Shown piece after piece: positions 18,163-29,962 of a stretch of 64,000 bases of DNA. How positions within the stretch are numbered: the first letter of the stretch is position 1; each line of letters opens with the position of its first letter. This DNA is from Enterobacteriaceae bacterium ESL0689 (GTDB taxonomy: Bacteria; Pseudomonadota; Gammaproteobacteria; Enterobacterales; Enterobacteriaceae). The position numbers and the translations under genes are program-made. The stretch is from positions 1,984,001 through 2,048,000 of the forward strand of contig JAQTIF010000001.1 of the NCBI GenBank assembly GCA_029433525.1, read 5' to 3'. A model generated the notes under the pieces. It did not search any database. It had not been told where the DNA came from and was given only the letters and a program-made list of their open reading frames with translations.

Positions 18163-18819
18163 ATGTCTGATGATAACGAATTGCAGCAAATCGCATCCCT
18201 GCGTCGGGAGTACACCCGCGAAGGATTGCGTCGTCGGGATCTTCCCGCTGAACCCTTAGTGTTGTTTGAGCGCTGGCTCAGACAAGCGTGTGAAGCCCGG
18301 CTGGCTGATCCCACGGCGATGGTGGTTGCCACGGTTGATGAACAAGCTCAACCCTCACAGCGTATCGTTTTACTGAAACACTACGATGAAAAAGGACTGG
18401 TGTTTTATACCAATCTGGGGAGTCGTAAGGCCCGGCAGATTGCTGATAACCCGCGCGTCAGTTTGCTTTTTCCCTGGCATATGCTGGAGCGTCAGGTGAT
18501 CGTCGCAGGAAAAGCAGAACGTCTGTCAGCGCTGGAAGTGGTCAAATATTTCCACAGCCGTCCCCGCGATAGTCAGATTGCCGCATGGGTTTCCCGACAG
18601 TCAAGCCCGGTGTCTGCCCGCTCTCTTCTCGAAAGCAAGTTTCTTGAACTGAAGCAGAAATTCCGGCAAGGCGAGATCCCGCTACCGAGCTTCTGGGGGG
18701 GATTCCGTGTCTGTATTGAACAGATAGAGTTCTGGCAGGGGGGCGAACATCGCCTGCATGATCGCTTTTTGTATCAGCGCGATAATGATGTATGGAAAAT
18801 TGATCGGCTGGCACCGTAA
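18163..18819 (+). CDS. pdxH: Pyridoxine/pyridoxamine 5'-phosphate oxidase
   Basis: 218-aa FMN enzyme that oxidises PNP and PMP to pyridoxal 5'-phosphate. Length and sequence match E. coli PdxH: RRRDLP near residue 24, the FMN-binding LLKHYDEKG and [10 protein letters not shown] segments, and the C-terminal signature [17 protein letters not shown]. With tyrS and pdxY it forms the same vitamin-B6/tyrS cluster as in E. coli. Confidence 0.97.
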   Translation: MSDDNELQQIASLRREYTREGLRRRDLPAEPLVLFERWLRQACEARLADPTAMVVATVDEQAQPSQRIVLLKHYDEKGLVFYTNLGSRKARQIADNPRVSLLFPWHMLERQVIVAGKAERLSALEVVKYFHSRPRDSQIAAWVSRQSSPVSARSLLESKFLELKQKFRQGEIPLPSFWGGFRVCIEQIEFWQGGEHRLHDRFLYQRDNDVWKIDRLAP

Positions 18820-18948
18820 TTCACCAAATTTGTTATGTTAAACGCTGGTGCAGAGTGGGCTGGCGCTTTATTCTATGTCAACTATTTTACATCGCGACTT
18901 TATTTTGCATTCGACAAAAACGAAGTCGTTTGATTCATGGAGACTTTG

Positions 18949-20223
18949 ATGGCAAGCAGTAACCTGATTAAACAATTGCAGGAGCGGGGGTTGATAGCCC
19001 AGGTCACGGATGAGAACGCGCTAGCAGAGCGTCTGGCGCAAGGGCCAATCGCCCTTTATTGTGGCTTCGATCCTACCGCTGATAGCTTGCATTTGGGGCA
19101 TCTTGTTCCCTTGCTATGCCTGAAACGTTTCCAGATGGCAGGACATCAACCGGTGGCGCTGGTCGGCGGGGCGACAGGTCTGATTGGCGATCCCAGCTTC
19201 AAAGCCGTTGAACGCAAACTGAATACCGAAAGTACAGTACAGGAGTGGGTGGATAAAATTCGTCAGCAGGTGACGCCGTTCCTCGATTTCACCTGTGGCG
19301 ACAATGCCGCTATCATGGCTAATAACTATGACTGGTTTGGCAGCATGAATGTGCTGACTTTCCTGCGGGATATCGGAAAACACTTCTCTGTTAACCAGAT
19401 GATTAATAAAGAGGCGGTCAGACAGCGTCTGAATCGCGATGATCAAGGTATCTCCTTTACTGAATTCTCTTATAACCTGTTACAAGGGTATGATTTCGCC
19501 TGTCTGAATAAGCGTCATAATGTGGTATTGCAGATTGGTGGTTCCGATCAGTGGGGGAATATCACTTCGGGGATCGATCTGACCCGCCGTTTACATCAGA
19601 ATCAGGTATTTGGTTTGACGGTGCCATTAATTACTAAAGCGGATGGGACTAAATTCGGTAAAACCGAAGGCGGTGCTGTCTGGCTGGACCCGAAAAAAAC
19701 CAGTCCTTATAAATTCTACCAGTTCTGGATTAATACCGCCGATGCCGATGTTTACCGTTTCCTCAGGTTTTTCACTTTCATGAGCATTGACGCGATCGCG
19801 GCACTGGAAGAAGAGGACAGAAATAGTGGTAAAGCACCGCGTGCGCAATATGTGCTGGCGGAACAGGTGACGCGCCTGGTACATGGTGAAGAGGGGCTGG
19901 CCGCGGCACAACGTATTACCGAAAGTTTGTTTAACGGTCATTTGAGCGATCTGCAGGAGACGGACTTTGCCCAGCTGGCTCAGGATGGTATGCCGATAAT
20001 CGAAGCGGAAAAAACAGCGGATCTTCTGCAGGTGCTGGTTGATTCTGAATTGCAACCCTCCCGCGGACAGGCGCGGAAGGCCGTTATCGCTAACGCCGTC
20101 ACCGTCAATGGCGAAAAACAGGCTGATCCAGAGTATCTATTTAATGAGACAGACCGCTTGTTTGGCCACTACACTTTACTCCGTCGTGGTAAGAAAAATT
20201 ACTGTCTGGTTTGCTGGAAGTGA
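18949..20223 (+). CDS. tyrS: Tyrosyl-tRNA synthetase
   Basis: 424-aa class I aminoacyl-tRNA synthetase that charges tRNA-Tyr. HIGH-like motif HLGH at residues 48-51, KMSKS-like KFGKT near 235, and a C-terminal S4-like RNA-binding domain ([16 protein letters not shown]). ATG 18949 is preferred over 18937 because GGAG lies 7 bp before it and the length equals the E. coli protein. A terminator-like hairpin follows before pdxY. Confidence 0.97.
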   Translation: MASSNLIKQLQERGLIAQVTDENALAERLAQGPIALYCGFDPTADSLHLGHLVPLLCLKRFQMAGHQPVALVGGATGLIGDPSFKAVERKLNTESTVQEWVDKIRQQVTPFLDFTCGDNAAIMANNYDWFGSMNVLTFLRDIGKHFSVNQMINKEAVRQRLNRDDQGISFTEFSYNLLQGYDFACLNKRHNVVLQIGGSDQWGNITSGIDLTRRLHQNQVFGLTVPLITKADGTKFGKTEGGAVWLDPKKTSPYKFYQFWINTADADVYRFLRFFTFMSIDAIAALEEEDRNSGKAPRAQYVLAEQVTRLVHGEEGLAAAQRITESLFNGHLSDLQETDFAQLAQDGMPIIEAEKTADLLQVLVDSELQPSRGQARKAVIANAVTVNGEKQADPEYLFNETDRLFGHYTLLRRGKKNYCLVCWK

Positions 20224-20237
20224 CTATGTAAAATTTT

Positions 20238-20263
20238 AGGGATATCAAAGATATCCCTGTTTT
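20238..20263 (+). terminator. Hairpin between tyrS and pdxY
   Basis: Perfect 9-bp stem AGGGATATC / GATATCCCT, AAA loop, followed by GTTTT. It probably ends or attenuates transcription from tyrS into pdxY, which starts only 20 bp later. Confidence 0.6.
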
Positions 20264-20282
20264 CTGGTATCAGGTGTCCCCA

Positions 20283-21143
20283 ATGATCGATATTCTTGCT
20301 ATTCAGTCTCATGTGGTATTTGGCCATGCTGGCAACAGTGCTGCTGTATTTCCTATGCGCCGCCTCGGTGCCAATGTCTGGCCGCTGAATACGGTACAGT
20401 TCTCTAATCATACCCAATACGGAAAATGGACCGGCTGTGTGATGCCGCCAGAACATCTTACTGACATTGTTCAGGGGATTGCGGATATTGATCAGCTTCA
20501 GCGTTGTGATGCGGTGTTAAGTGGCTATCTGGGATCGGCTGAGCAGGGCGAACGTATTCTGGATATTGTTCGTCAGGTAAAAGCGGTTAATCCGGCGGCG
20601 AAATATTTTTGTGATCCTGTCATGGGGCATCCGGAGAAAGGATGTATTGTTGCTCCCGGTGTTGCTGATTTTCATGTCCGTTATGCACTCCCCGCCAGTG
20701 ATATCATCGCCCCCAATCTGATTGAGCTGGAGATTCTGTGTGGTCATCCGGTGGCTTCTGTTACCGATGCGGTTTCTGCCGCGCGTGAGCTGATTGCACA
20801 GGGTCCAGAGATAGTGCTGGTGAAGCATCTTGCGTGTGCCGGGATGGACAAGGATCGTTTTGAAATGCTTTTAGTCACTGACGCTGAGGCCTGGCATATC
20901 AGTCGGCCGTTGGTCGATTTTGGTCAACGTCAGCCAGTTGGCGTCGGGGATGTCACCAGCGGCTTACTGCTGGTTAAATTGCTCCAGGGGGCAAGTCTGC
21001 GTGAAGCGCTGGAACATGTGACGGCGGCGGTATATGAGATTATGCTGACGACAAAAACGATGCAGGAATATGAGCTGCAAATTGTCGCTGCCCAGGATCG
21101 CATTGCGCAACCGACACAATGGTTTCACGCGACACAAATCTAA
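20283..21143 (+). CDS. pdxY: Pyridoxal kinase 2 (PdxY)
   Basis: 286-aa ribokinase-fold enzyme phosphorylating pyridoxal in the B6 salvage pathway. Starts [20 protein letters not shown] and ends with the anion-hole motif [11 protein letters not shown] typical of the family; [14 protein letters not shown] contributes to ATP binding. ATG 20283 is preferred over the in-frame GTG 20274 (E. coli PdxY has 287 aa). Follows tyrS as in E. coli. Confidence 0.96.
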   Translation: MIDILAIQSHVVFGHAGNSAAVFPMRRLGANVWPLNTVQFSNHTQYGKWTGCVMPPEHLTDIVQGIADIDQLQRCDAVLSGYLGSAEQGERILDIVRQVKAVNPAAKYFCDPVMGHPEKGCIVAPGVADFHVRYALPASDIIAPNLIELEILCGHPVASVTDAVSAARELIAQGPEIVLVKHLACAGMDKDRFEMLLVTDAEAWHISRPLVDFGQRQPVGVGDVTSGLLLVKLLQGASLREALEHVTAAVYEIMLTTKTMQEYELQIVAAQDRIAQPTQWFHATQI

Positions 21144-21150
21144 ACAGTCT

Positions 21151-21181
21151 GTTGCCCGGTTAAGGTTGTTTTCCGGGCAAC
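21151..21181 (+). terminator. Terminator-like hairpin after pdxY
   Basis: 9-bp stem GTTGCCCGG / CCGGGCAAC with a 13-nt T-rich loop, 7 bp after the pdxY stop, between convergent pdxY and gstA. Confidence 0.5.
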
Positions 21182-21245
21182 GGCAGTTATCTGCTTTTCC
21201 ACCAGAAACCAGCGGTTTGATGATCTCAATACCAGCTGGCATATT

Positions 21246-21848
21246 CTACTGATTTTCAGCATCCAGTGCTGCTGCAACGGCAGGGCGGGCAGCAACCTGT
21301 TTCATCCAGCGATCAATATTGTGATAGTCAGCCTTGATCAGTTTCATCGCATCAGCCCAGCGCAGTATGGTAAACAGATAACCATCGGCAATGGTGAAGC
21401 GATATCCATTGATCCACTGTTTATCCTGTAACGCCGCATTAATATATTGCAGTTTATTCTCCAGTTGCTGACTAACCAGTGCTTTATATTCTGCGGGCGT
21501 ATCCGGGTGAAAAAGGGGAGAAAATCCTTTATGGAGCTCAGTGGCGATATAATTTAGCCACGCCAGAGTGTGATAACGGGTCATCACTCCAACCGGTGCC
21601 AGTAGCTGACGATCCGGGACACTGTCTGCAATATATTGCATAATCGCGACCCCTTCAGTGAGAAGTGTTTCGTCATCAAGCAACAGTGCTGGAACCTGTC
21701 CCTTCGGATTGATCTGCAGATAGTCACTACCATTTTCCAGACATTTATTCGCCAGATCGACACGTTGTAGTGTGAAATCGAGGCCGCTTTCACGCAGGGT
21801 AATATGTGAAGCAAGGGAACAAGCACCGGGTGTATAGAACAGTTTCAT
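21246..21848 (-). CDS. gstA: Glutathione S-transferase GstA (beta class)
   Basis: 200-aa cytoplasmic glutathione transferase. Beta-class catalytic residues Cys10 ([12 protein letters not shown]) and His106 ([12 protein letters not shown]) are at the same positions as in E. coli GstA. The thioredoxin-like N-terminal half has the cis-proline motif QVPALLLDD. Same place as in E. coli, between pdxY and dtpA. Confidence 0.96.
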   Translation of the reverse strand: MKLFYTPGACSLASHITLRESGLDFTLQRVDLANKCLENGSDYLQINPKGQVPALLLDDETLLTEGVAIMQYIADSVPDRQLLAPVGVMTRYHTLAWLNYIATELHKGFSPLFHPDTPAEYKALVSQQLENKLQYINAALQDKQWINGYRFTIADGYLFTILRWADAMKLIKADYHNIDRWMKQVAARPAVAAALDAENQ

Positions 21849-21992
21849 CAGTCACTCCTCATAGCGGTAGTTTTAGTCATAGTAGCCGCCTTAGCGATAA
21901 AAAAGAAGCGACAAAAATAGCAGCGAATTTGGAAGAGACAGATATTCGTTAGCGGGGAGGGGGATATAGCGGAAAGACAATTATCGATTTGC

Positions 21993-22019
21993 CAGTCGCC
22001 GTGCGATATACGGCGACTG
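21993..22019 (-). terminator. Terminator downstream of dtpA
   Basis: Perfect 10-bp stem CAGTCGCCGT / ACGGCGACTG with a 7-nt loop, 33 bp after the dtpA stop. Confidence 0.6.
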
Positions 22020-22052
22020 ACATCAGATTTTACACAGGGTACAGGCAGCGGC

Positions 22053-23519
22053 TTATTTCTGAGTCATACGATTCAGTTTTGGCGCGATAATAAACATCAA
22101 TACCGCGATAATGGCAGTGACGATACCGATTTGCAGGAAGACATGCCCATAGACTGCCAGAGACTGCAAAGGATCGGTGACATTATTCGGAACAGCCATC
22201 AGATTAGCGACATTGCCTGCGATGATAGCGGCACCCGCATTCGTCAGAAACCAGCTGCCCATGATAAAGCCCATCAGACGTTGTGGAACCAGCTGGGCAA
22301 TCATGGCCAGACCTAAACCTGAAATCATCAGCTCACCGATACTCTGTAATGCGTAGCTTAAAATTAACCAGTTAACAGAGACGATACCAGCATCAGTCGC
22401 AAATTTTGCCCCTAGTGGCAGCACAAAAAAGGCCATAGAGCAAAGTGCCATACCGATGGCAAATTTATGCGGCATCGGCAGGCGATCGCCCATCTTGTTA
22501 TAGATAGCAGCCAGGATAGGGCTACCGATCATAATCCAGAAGGGATTGAGCGCCTGGAACTGTTCGGGCTGAAACTGGATACCCAGAATAGTATGCTCTA
22601 CATTGCGGATGGCAAAGAAGTTGAGTGAAGTGGGCATCTGACTATAAAGCACAAAAAAGACAATAGCCTGCATCATCATAATGAAGGCCACGATCATTTT
22701 ACGTCGCGCCGGGCCATGCATGGCGGCAGCTTCTTTGATAAAGACAACGACGATAACCAGTGCAATGATAGCCAGTGCTATACGAGCGATACTCTGGTTA
22801 TGTAGTAGCCAGGTGGCGATGCCAATCAGAATGATTATCCCAGCGAGTGTTGCCAGTAACTTACCGGTATGAAGCGGGGCAAAGTCGGGTTTTGAGCCAT
22901 ACTCTTTCACCCAATTCCGGCAGAATATAAAGTTGACCAGTGTTATCAACATACCGATAACACTCAGGGAGAAAGCGATGCTCCAGCCATATCTGTTCGC
23001 CAGCCAGGGGGTTGCCAGCATCGAAAAGAATGAACCAATGTTAATCGCCATGTAGTACATAGTAAATGCACCATCAAGACGCGGGTCGTCTTTGGCATAA
23101 CAGGTAGATAACAAAGAAGAGGGATTCGCTTTAAATAAGCCGTTACCGACAGCGATGGTCGCCATACCCATATAAACGATATGGGTGTTATGGCTTGAAT
23201 AGGCAACAAACGCATAACCGATGGCCAGTACGATCGTCCCCAACATGATGACACGTTTTGTGCCAAGGACTTTATCGCCTAACCAGCCGCCAACTGCGAC
23301 AAGGCCGTAAACCAACGCACTAAAGGAGGAAAAGAGAGTAATGGAATCCGCTTCCGACATATTGAGTTGTTTTACAAGGTAAACAGCCATGATCCCTTGT
23401 AAACCATAGAAACCAAAACGCTCCCATAATTCTATCGAGAAGATCAGATAGAACGATCTTGGTTGCTTGAATGCGTTAAGACTTACACTTTCGGTTGTTT
23501 TTTTGTTCGCAGTTGACAC
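22053..23519 (-). CDS. dtpA: Di/tripeptide:H+ symporter DtpA (POT family)
   Basis: 488-aa inner-membrane proton-coupled peptide transporter. The ExxERF signature is E30-LW-E33-R34-F35 in [10 protein letters not shown] at the start of the first helix, followed by many hydrophobic segments and the POT motif [14 protein letters not shown]. Slightly shorter than E. coli DtpA (500 aa). In E. coli the gene is induced by OmpR. The 452-bp upstream region to nth has no gene and is very AT-rich at 23690-23890, suited to promoter and nucleoid-protein binding. Confidence 0.95.
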   Translation of the reverse strand: MSTANKKTTESVSLNAFKQPRSFYLIFSIELWERFGFYGLQGIMAVYLVKQLNMSEADSITLFSSFSALVYGLVAVGGWLGDKVLGTKRVIMLGTIVLAIGYAFVAYSSHNTHIVYMGMATIAVGNGLFKANPSSLLSTCYAKDDPRLDGAFTMYYMAINIGSFFSMLATPWLANRYGWSIAFSLSVIGMLITLVNFIFCRNWVKEYGSKPDFAPLHTGKLLATLAGIIILIGIATWLLHNQSIARIALAIIALVIVVVFIKEAAAMHGPARRKMIVAFIMMMQAIVFFVLYSQMPTSLNFFAIRNVEHTILGIQFQPEQFQALNPFWIMIGSPILAAIYNKMGDRLPMPHKFAIGMALCSMAFFVLPLGAKFATDAGIVSVNWLILSYALQSIGELMISGLGLAMIAQLVPQRLMGFIMGSWFLTNAGAAIIAGNVANLMAVPNNVTDPLQSLAVYGHVFLQIGIVTAIIAVLMFIIAPKLNRMTQK

Positions 23520-23971
23520 ATAAACCTCTTTTTTTGTCCCATATTTATGGGGCTAATTCAGGGCGCACGTTAAGAAAATCGCCACTTATAGTTATTCTGG
23601 AAGGAAAAGCGGCGGATAATGTTCACTATCCTGCTCTCTGAGGCAATAACATAGAAATAATTTTTTACAATTGAAGAGGGCAGAATTGTTCATCGATGCA
23701 CCAGAGATTAATAACCTTTAAACTTTTTTTCAGATTCTTATCAAATTATGATCTTTTACAAACAAAAAAACATAGATTAGATGTTAAAAATTATATTCAA
23801 TATCAAATATATATGATTATTTTTAACAAAATAAATTAATTGATTTAATTGTTATTAACAATAAGTATACATTTTATTGCCTGAATGATGTCATAGTGAA
23901 AAAAAACTTTTTTTGCTTAAAGAATCACCACAAACTTAGCCGGCTAAAAAAACAGAGGTCTGCCTGGGCGG
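23520..23971. other. AT-rich gap upstream of dtpA
   Basis: 452 bp with no supported coding frame. Long A/T runs (23690-23890) are the only notable feature; they may contain the dtpA promoter and H-NS or OmpR sites, which I could not place. A short palindrome TTAGCCGGCTAA is next to the nth stop. Confidence 0.5.
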
Positions 23972-24607
23972 CTATGGATAGACTTTATGTTTGAATTCGC
24001 ACAAGTCTTCAATCAGACAGGAGCCACAACGCGGTTTTCTGGCAATGCAGGTATAGCGTCCCAGCAGAATCAACCAGTGATGGCAGTTAACCTTAAATTC
24101 AGCAGGCACCACTTTCAGAAGCTTCTCTTCCACTTGTTCAACGTTTTTTCCAGGGGCAAACCCTGTGCGGTTGCAAACACGAAAAATATGGGTATCGACC
24201 GCGATGGTTGGCCAGCCAAAAGCGGTATTTAACACCACGTTAGCGGTTTTGCGCCCGACACCCGGCAATGCTTCCAGCGCGGCGCGATCTTCCGGCACTT
24301 CGCCATTATGGCGTTCGAGGAGAAGCTGACAGGTCTTAATGACGTTTTCTGCTTTGCTGTTATACAAACCAATTGTCCGGATATACGATTTCACCCCTTC
24401 GACACCCAGCGCCAGCATCGATTCAGGGGTATTGGCCACCGGCCAGAGCCTGGCGGTGGCTTTATTGACACTGACATCGGTTGCCTGAGCAGAAAGCAGA
24501 ACCGCTATCAATAATTCAAAGGGTGAAGTGTAATGGAGTTCCGTTGTCGGATGCGGATTGGCATCACGCAGTCGGATCAGTATTTCCAGACGTTTGCTCT
24601 TATTCAT
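23972..24607 (-). CDS. nth: Endonuclease III
   Basis: 211-aa DNA glycosylase/AP lyase that removes oxidised pyrimidines. The HhH-GPD motif [14 protein letters not shown] holds the nucleophile Lys120, with the partner Asp138 in VDTHIF. The [4Fe-4S] ligands follow the C-X6-C-X2-C-X5-C pattern in [17 protein letters not shown]. Length equals the E. coli enzyme. The start overlaps the 3' end of rsxE by 8 bp, so it is the last gene of the rsxABCDGE-nth operon. Confidence 0.97.
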   Translation of the reverse strand: MNKSKRLEILIRLRDANPHPTTELHYTSPFELLIAVLLSAQATDVSVNKATARLWPVANTPESMLALGVEGVKSYIRTIGLYNSKAENVIKTCQLLLERHNGEVPEDRAALEALPGVGRKTANVVLNTAFGWPTIAVDTHIFRVCNRTGFAPGKNVEQVEEKLLKVVPAEFKVNCHHWLILLGRYTCIARKPRCGSCLIEDLCEFKHKVYP

Positions 24608-25307
24608 TGCCGTTTTTTCCTGTCATTTTCGCTGAAACGGAGACGTTGATCTTCGCTTGCTTTGCAGAATGCTGTTTAATTCGTTGATCAATGAGATATT
24701 TTATCGCCAGCGTCATGCCAAGACCAATAAACGCTCCCGGTGGTAGCATCGCCAGCAAAAAGGGGGTATCAGTGTGAAAAACTTCAATTCGTAATATCCT
24801 GGCCCAGTGACCCAACAGGCTGTCTGCGCCATCGAACAGGGTACCGTTACCGATGATTTCCCGCATCGCTCCCAGAATAAACATAGCACAGGTCGCCCCC
24901 AGCCCGGTGGCAAACCCATCCAGTGCGGATAACAAAGGCCCGGTTTTTGAGGCAAAAACTTCTGCACGCCCGATGACAATACAGTTAGTGACAATCAGGG
25001 GGATAAAAATGCCCAGCGATTGATATAAACCCAATGCCCAGGCATTCATCAGCATCTGTACCATACTGACAACACAGGCGATGACCATGACGTAAATGGG
25101 AATGCGGATCCCCTCTGGCGTCCAGTGACGCAGACAGGAAATCACCAGATTGGTGAGTGTCAGAACTAATGTTGTCGCCAGTCCGAGCCCCAAGGCATTG
25201 GTGGCTGTGGAAGTGACGGCAAGCAGGGGACACATGCCTAACAGTTGTACCAGTGCGGAGTTGTTTTTCCACAGTCCCTGACTGATGACCTCTCTGGCTT
25301 CAGACAT
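24600..25307 (-). CDS. rsxE: Electron transport complex subunit RsxE (RnfE)
   Basis: 235-aa integral membrane subunit of the Rsx/Rnf complex, which in E. coli keeps the [2Fe-2S] centre of SoxR reduced, and in relatives moves electrons from NADH to ferredoxin coupled to ion transport. The sequence has the paired motif [20 protein letters not shown] and [11 protein letters not shown] with six hydrophobic helices, homologous to RsxA and NqrD/E. Overlaps nth by 8 bp and follows rsxG by 3 bp. Confidence 0.95.
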   Translation of the reverse strand: MSEAREVISQGLWKNNSALVQLLGMCPLLAVTSTATNALGLGLATTLVLTLTNLVISCLRHWTPEGIRIPIYVMVIACVVSMVQMLMNAWALGLYQSLGIFIPLIVTNCIVIGRAEVFASKTGPLLSALDGFATGLGATCAMFILGAMREIIGNGTLFDGADSLLGHWARILRIEVFHTDTPFLLAMLPPGAFIGLGMTLAIKYLIDQRIKQHSAKQAKINVSVSAKMTGKNGNE

Positions 25308-25310
25308 TAT

Positions 25311-25931
25311 TTACGCTCCACAGGTAACAAAATCAGGATGGGGCTGGGATAGTGTTCCGGCGTATAAGCCGGCACGTTTAACGGCATTGACGACGGCACG
25401 TGGGGTAATCGTCGCGCCGGTGAATTGATCAAAATCGCCTCCCTCTTTTTTAACCGCCCAGTGCGGGTCAGCGGAGCGATTAACCGTCTTCCCCGCAAAC
25501 TGGTTTATCCAGTCAGAGCGACGTAATTCAATTTTATCGCCTAGTCCCGGTGTTTCATGATGCTCTGTCACCCGGACACCGAGTATTGTGCCTTTCATAT
25601 CAGCGGCCACCAGCAGCTGGATAGCACCTGCATAGCCATCAGGTGCCGTTGCTTCCATCACTACGCCAACCGGTATCGTATTATCTCTGGCGATCCAGAT
25701 CTTATGCTGCCCTTTACCAAGAAGTGGTGTTGTGACCAGATAACAGCTTTTTAAGAGATCATTATTATAAATGTGAGCCGGGATAATCTGGCTGAATAAT
25801 GCGCGTTGCTGGTTTGCGGCCTGTTGCTGAATCGGTGATTGAGTCAACATATTGACGGCGGCAGTTAAACCAGCGGAACCGGCGGCAAAGAGTGCCAGCG
25901 TGATGCCGTATTGGCGTATGTTTTTTAACAT
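25311..25931 (-). CDS. rsxG: Electron transport complex subunit RsxG (RnfG)
   Basis: 206-aa flavoprotein subunit with one N-terminal membrane helix (about 8-28) and a periplasmic FMN domain. The covalent FMN attachment motif is present as TGAT (171-174) in [12 protein letters not shown], with T174 as the predicted linkage. ATG 25931 shares its A with the rsxD TAA stop, giving an exact match to the E. coli length; an upstream start at 25955 is not needed. Confidence 0.95.
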   Translation of the reverse strand: MLKNIRQYGITLALFAAGSAGLTAAVNMLTQSPIQQQAANQQRALFSQIIPAHIYNNDLLKSCYLVTTPLLGKGQHKIWIARDNTIPVGVVMEATAPDGYAGAIQLLVAADMKGTILGVRVTEHHETPGLGDKIELRRSDWINQFAGKTVNRSADPHWAVKKEGGDFDQFTGATITPRAVVNAVKRAGLYAGTLSQPHPDFVTCGA

Positions 25932-26992
25932 TATCGCCGCTCCATGTCGCCACAAAGACGTGGGCGCGTATAGTAATCGATTAACGGAACCGCCATATTC
26001 ACCAGTAATACCGCGAAGGCCACACCATCAGGATAACCACCAAAGCTACGGATGAGCCAGACCAGTAAACCGGCCAGAACACCGAATATTAAACGTCCTG
26101 ATCGTGTTGTCGGGGCGGTGACGGGATCGGTCAGAATAAAAAAAGCGCCCAGCATCGTCGCTCCACAAAACAAGTGAAGTTGCGGGGAGGCGAGATGGTG
26201 TGGTGAATATAGCCAACCCAGGGTGGCACAGAGCACAAGACTCGCCAGGAAGCTGGCAGGAATATGCCACTGAATCGTTCGCTGCCATAGCAGAAAAAGG
26301 CCACCTGCCAGGTATGCCATATTGACCCATTGCCAGCCTTGTGCGGCGAATGCACCATGATAGATCGGGTACTGCATAATCTCTGTTATTTCACGACCGG
26401 CATGAAGCGAGGTTTTCAGCGTATCGAGCGGCGTTGCCTGACTGATGCCATCGATTCCCAGGCGTAGCGTATTCATATCGCTACCGGTGACGGAATGGCC
26501 GGTGAAAATTATCTGCCAGCTCTCAATAAAGCCGGGGCTGATAGCCGCAATTTCGTGGGGAGGTAACCAGCTGGTCATCTGCAGCGGAAAAGAAATCAGC
26601 AGGACAACGTAACCAATCATCGCCGGATTAAACGGATTGTGACCCAGCCCACCATATAATTGCTTGGCAATAATCACAGCAAATGCTGTACCGGAGATGA
26701 CCATCCACCAGGGGGAGAGAGGGGGAATGCTGATAGCCAGTAATATGCCGGTTAACAGTGCTGAATTATCTGCCAGTGTCGCGCGAATGCTCTTTTTACG
26801 CAATTTAAGCATCAGCGCTTCTGTTCCCCAGGCGGTTAGGGCTGCCAGCATGAGTTGTAACACGCTGCCCCAGCCAAAAAACCAGGTTTGAACCGCGATA
26901 CCAGGCAAAGTAGCAAGGAGAACCAGCCGCATGATATGCGATATCTGGTGCTGATTGTGAAGATAAGGGGCGCTTGCGATTCTGAAAACCAT
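25931..26992 (-). CDS. rsxD: Electron transport complex subunit RsxD (RnfD)
   Basis: 353-aa polytopic inner-membrane subunit, NqrB-like. It carries the predicted covalent FMN threonine T187 in [10 protein letters not shown], the position reported for RnfD proteins. Many hydrophobic helices, with [12 protein letters not shown] and [19 protein letters not shown] in the conserved C-terminal part. Directly abuts rsxC. Confidence 0.95.
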   Translation of the reverse strand: MVFRIASAPYLHNQHQISHIMRLVLLATLPGIAVQTWFFGWGSVLQLMLAALTAWGTEALMLKLRKKSIRATLADNSALLTGILLAISIPPLSPWWMVISGTAFAVIIAKQLYGGLGHNPFNPAMIGYVVLLISFPLQMTSWLPPHEIAAISPGFIESWQIIFTGHSVTGSDMNTLRLGIDGISQATPLDTLKTSLHAGREITEIMQYPIYHGAFAAQGWQWVNMAYLAGGLFLLWQRTIQWHIPASFLASLVLCATLGWLYSPHHLASPQLHLFCGATMLGAFFILTDPVTAPTTRSGRLIFGVLAGLLVWLIRSFGGYPDGVAFAVLLVNMAVPLIDYYTRPRLCGDMERR

Positions 26993-28810
26993 TTAATCCT
27001 CATTGATGACTGGCCGGGCAGCTTTCCTGGCCTGAACGCGGGCGATGGCTTCGGCAACCGCGGCTTTTCGATTCCCGTCACAAGGGGCAGGAGAATTGAC
27101 AGATTGTTGCGCTGCTTTTCGTGCCTTTGCCCGGGCAATGGCCGCATCGACGGCCGCTTTGCGTGGATCAACGACTTCCTGAGTCGCTGGGCGAAGATCG
27201 GCGGAGGATGCAGTGGGTATCACAGCGTCTGTCATAGTGTGACGATTATCGACAGGAATAGCATTCTGAATCACTCCGGACTGGGCCGCAGCCTGCTGTT
27301 TTTGACGAATACGCTTCAGTGCAGCCTGAATGGCATCCTGATCTTTGACCGTGGGTTGTATGACAGATTGCTTATGGCGTTCAGCCCGGGCATGTTTATC
27401 CCGCGCCAGACGAGCCTGGCGAGCCTCAAAACGGGCTCTCGCTTCTGTTGCTCGTTGTTGTTCAGTGCGAATTGCTGCAATTTCAGCTTTTGCCTGGCGA
27501 AAATATTGCACCAGCGGGATATGGCCAGGACAAACCCAGGCACAGGCACCACACTCAATACAGTCCGCCAGATGATAGCTTATCGCCTTATCATATTGTT
27601 GACCCTGACTGAACCAGTATAACTGTTGTGGCAGTAAACTGGCCGGGCAGACATCAGCACAGGCACTACAGCGAATACAGCCCTGCTGTTTTTCAGCTGG
27701 CGCCATTTCATGTGCTGAAGGTGCCAGCAGGCAGTTAGTGACTTTGGTGACTGGAATATCAGTAGAAGGCAGGGTGAACCCCATCAGCGGCCCCCCCATA
27801 ATCACCATTTGCCCGCTTGTCGGACAAAAACCGGCTTCTTTCAGCAGATGCTCCACTGGCGTCCCCAGTCGTGCCCAGACATTTCCGGGTCGCGTTATTG
27901 CTTCACCGGTTAATGTCACGACACGCTCAGTCAGCGGTTCGCCATCGATAATCGCGCGCTTTATCGCATAAGCGGTGCCGACATTGTGCATCAGAACACC
28001 AATATCGGAAGAGCGACCGCCATGTGGGACCTTTTTACCGGTGAGTATTTGAGTGAGCTGTCTCGCACCACCGGAAGGATATTTTGTCGGAATGATCCGT
28101 AGCTCGATACCGTCGACCTGACTGGGCACTGCCTGCAACATAGCGATGGCCTGTGGTTTATTATCCTCAATCCCAATCAGCACCTGTTGTGGTTGTAAAA
28201 TATGAGCAAGAATGCGAACGCCGTCAATAACCTGCGCCGCGCAATCCCGCATCAAACGATCATCTGCCGTAATATAAGGTTCGCACTCGGCGGCATTAAT
28301 GATTAATGTTGTGATTTTATCACCGCCAGCGCGCAATTTACCTGCACTCGGAAATCCGGCTCCCCCCAGCCCGGCGATGCCAAACTGATGGATACGTTCG
28401 ATAAGCGTTTCGCGACTTTTAGTATCATAATCATGCCACTCGTCACGTTCGATCCAGTTATCTTCACCATCCGCTTCCATGATAACGCATAATTCCGCCA
28501 GTGCAGAAGGGTGCATACTGGTGCGTGGCTCAATGGCGCTGATAATCCCGGATGTTGGCGCATGAACCGGCAACATCTTCCCCCAGCCAAGGGTGAGCGG
28601 CTGACCACGTAATACATGATCGCCCGGATGGACACAGACTTCACCCTCCGTCCCCCTGTGTTGCTTTAAGGGGATAACAAAATGCTGCGGTAGTGAGGCA
28701 TGACGCAATGGTGTACCGTTAGACTGGCTTTTCATGTCGGGTGGATGAATGCCACCTTTGAAATCATGGATTTCAGCTTTTTTTCTGGCAGCAGAAAATC
28801 GTTTAAACAT
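26993..28810 (-). CDS. rsxC: Electron transport complex subunit RsxC (RnfC)
   Basis: 605-aa peripheral subunit that accepts electrons from NADH through FMN and iron-sulfur clusters. The N-terminal half has the [12 protein letters not shown] nucleotide/flavin loop (about 146-157). Two [4Fe-4S] ferredoxin motifs follow: [12 protein letters not shown] and [12 protein letters not shown]. The C-terminal tail contains two AAV-AIAR-ARKAA units; E. coli RsxC (740 aa) has a longer tail with more of these alanine/lysine-rich repeats, so this is a short version. Overlaps rsxB by 8 bp. Confidence 0.95.
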   Translation of the reverse strand: MFKRFSAARKKAEIHDFKGGIHPPDMKSQSNGTPLRHASLPQHFVIPLKQHRGTEGEVCVHPGDHVLRGQPLTLGWGKMLPVHAPTSGIISAIEPRTSMHPSALAELCVIMEADGEDNWIERDEWHDYDTKSRETLIERIHQFGIAGLGGAGFPSAGKLRAGGDKITTLIINAAECEPYITADDRLMRDCAAQVIDGVRILAHILQPQQVLIGIEDNKPQAIAMLQAVPSQVDGIELRIIPTKYPSGGARQLTQILTGKKVPHGGRSSDIGVLMHNVGTAYAIKRAIIDGEPLTERVVTLTGEAITRPGNVWARLGTPVEHLLKEAGFCPTSGQMVIMGGPLMGFTLPSTDIPVTKVTNCLLAPSAHEMAPAEKQQGCIRCSACADVCPASLLPQQLYWFSQGQQYDKAISYHLADCIECGACAWVCPGHIPLVQYFRQAKAEIAAIRTEQQRATEARARFEARQARLARDKHARAERHKQSVIQPTVKDQDAIQAALKRIRQKQQAAAQSGVIQNAIPVDNRHTMTDAVIPTASSADLRPATQEVVDPRKAAVDAAIARAKARKAAQQSVNSPAPCDGNRKAAVAEAIARVQARKAARPVINED

Positions 28811-29378
28811 GGTGTTTCACCGCCATCTGATGGCGTGGAACCGTACCCAGATCCCACTTCCAGGTAGCCGGTGTCACTGCAACTGGAACCAGCGTGATAC
28901 ACTGCGTTGGGCAGGGAGCAATGCAAAGCTGACAGCCGGTACAGAGATCATGCATTACCGTATGCATGACATGTGGAGCACCGATAATGGCATCAACAGG
29001 GCAAGCCTGGAGGCATTTTGCGCAGCCGATACAGTGATATTCATCAATCCGTGCCAGTACCGGTTCTGGTAATGCTTCATGATGATTGTCCTCATATAGC
29101 GGAGGGAGGTTTAATAAGTCAGCGATTTTTAGCATTACCGCTTCCCCGCCTGGCGTACAACAGTTGATCTTCTCCCCCTGATGACTGATAGCTTCCGCAT
29201 AGGGCCGACAGCCCGGATAGCCACACTGCCCACATTGACTTTGCGGAAGAAGTTTATCAATGTTTTCAACAACAGGATCCTCTGTCACCGCAAAACGACG
29301 GGAAGCATATCCCAGCAACAAACCAAAAATTAAACCAGGCAAGCTCATGGCGAAGATAGCTATCCAGATAGTACTCAT
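28803..29378 (-). CDS. rsxB: Electron transport complex subunit RsxB (RnfB)
   Basis: 191-aa iron-sulfur protein with an N-terminal membrane anchor (4-24). It contains the Fe-S domain CGQCGYPGC and two ferredoxin clusters, [16 protein letters not shown] and [12 protein letters not shown]. It passes electrons within the Rsx complex. Two base pairs separate it from rsxA. Confidence 0.96.
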   Translation of the reverse strand: MSTIWIAIFAMSLPGLIFGLLLGYASRRFAVTEDPVVENIDKLLPQSQCGQCGYPGCRPYAEAISHQGEKINCCTPGGEAVMLKIADLLNLPPLYEDNHHEALPEPVLARIDEYHCIGCAKCLQACPVDAIIGAPHVMHTVMHDLCTGCQLCIAPCPTQCITLVPVAVTPATWKWDLGTVPRHQMAVKHHV

Positions 29379-29380
29379 TT

Positions 29381-29962
29381 TTACAATTTTACCAGACCAT
29401 TAAAACCCATAAATGCCAGCGACATTAAGCTTGCAGTGATTAGCGAAATAGCGTTACCGCGAAAGGGGGCGGGAATATCTGCGGCAGCCAGGCGTTCACG
29501 CATCGCTGCGAACAGAACCATGACCAGCGAGAAACCGAGTGCTGCGGAAAAGCCATATAGCGTCGACTGCAAAAAATTATGTCCGAGATTAACATTTAAA
29601 ATTGTGACACCGAGTACCGCACAGTTAGTGGTGATCAAGGGTAAAAAGATACCTAACAGACGATACAGCATCGGGCTGGTTTTATGCACGATCATCTCAG
29701 TCAACTGCACCACGACCGCGATGACCATAATAAAGGCCAGTGTACGTAAATAGGCCAGATTTAACGGTATCAGCAGCCAGTTATCAATCACCCAGGCGCA
29801 GACAGAACCTGCTGTCATGACAAACGTGGTGGCTAATCCCATGCCGATAGCCGTTTCCAGTTTTTTAGAAACGCCCATAAACGGGCACAAACCAAGAAAC
29901 TTCACCAGCACGAAGTTATTAACAAAGATGGTTCCAATAAAAAGTAGTAAATAATCAGTCAT
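29381..29962 (-). CDS. rsxA: Electron transport complex subunit RsxA (RnfA)
   Basis: 193-aa membrane subunit with six helices, homologous to RsxE but in opposite topology. Conserved pairs [13 protein letters not shown] and TTNCAVLGV carry the two cysteines that bind the intramembrane [2Fe-2S] cluster seen in Rnf/Nqr structures. The frame is open far upstream, but the ATG at 29962 gives MTDYLLLF, the family start and length; GGGCGG lies just before it. First gene of the rsx operon. Confidence 0.96.
   Translation of the reverse strand: MTDYLLLFIGTIFVNNFVLVKFLGLCPFMGVSKKLETAIGMGLATTFVMTAGSVCAWVIDNWLLIPLNLAYLRTLAFIMVIAVVVQLTEMIVHKTSPMLYRLLGIFLPLITTNCAVLGVTILNVNLGHNFLQSTLYGFSAALGFSLVMVLFAAMRERLAAADIPAPFRGNAISLITASLMSLAFMGFNGLVKL

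Noticed and set aside
27345..27622. Plus-strand frames inside rsxC
   Set aside because: Antisense shadows of the repetitive RsxC tail and ferredoxin region.
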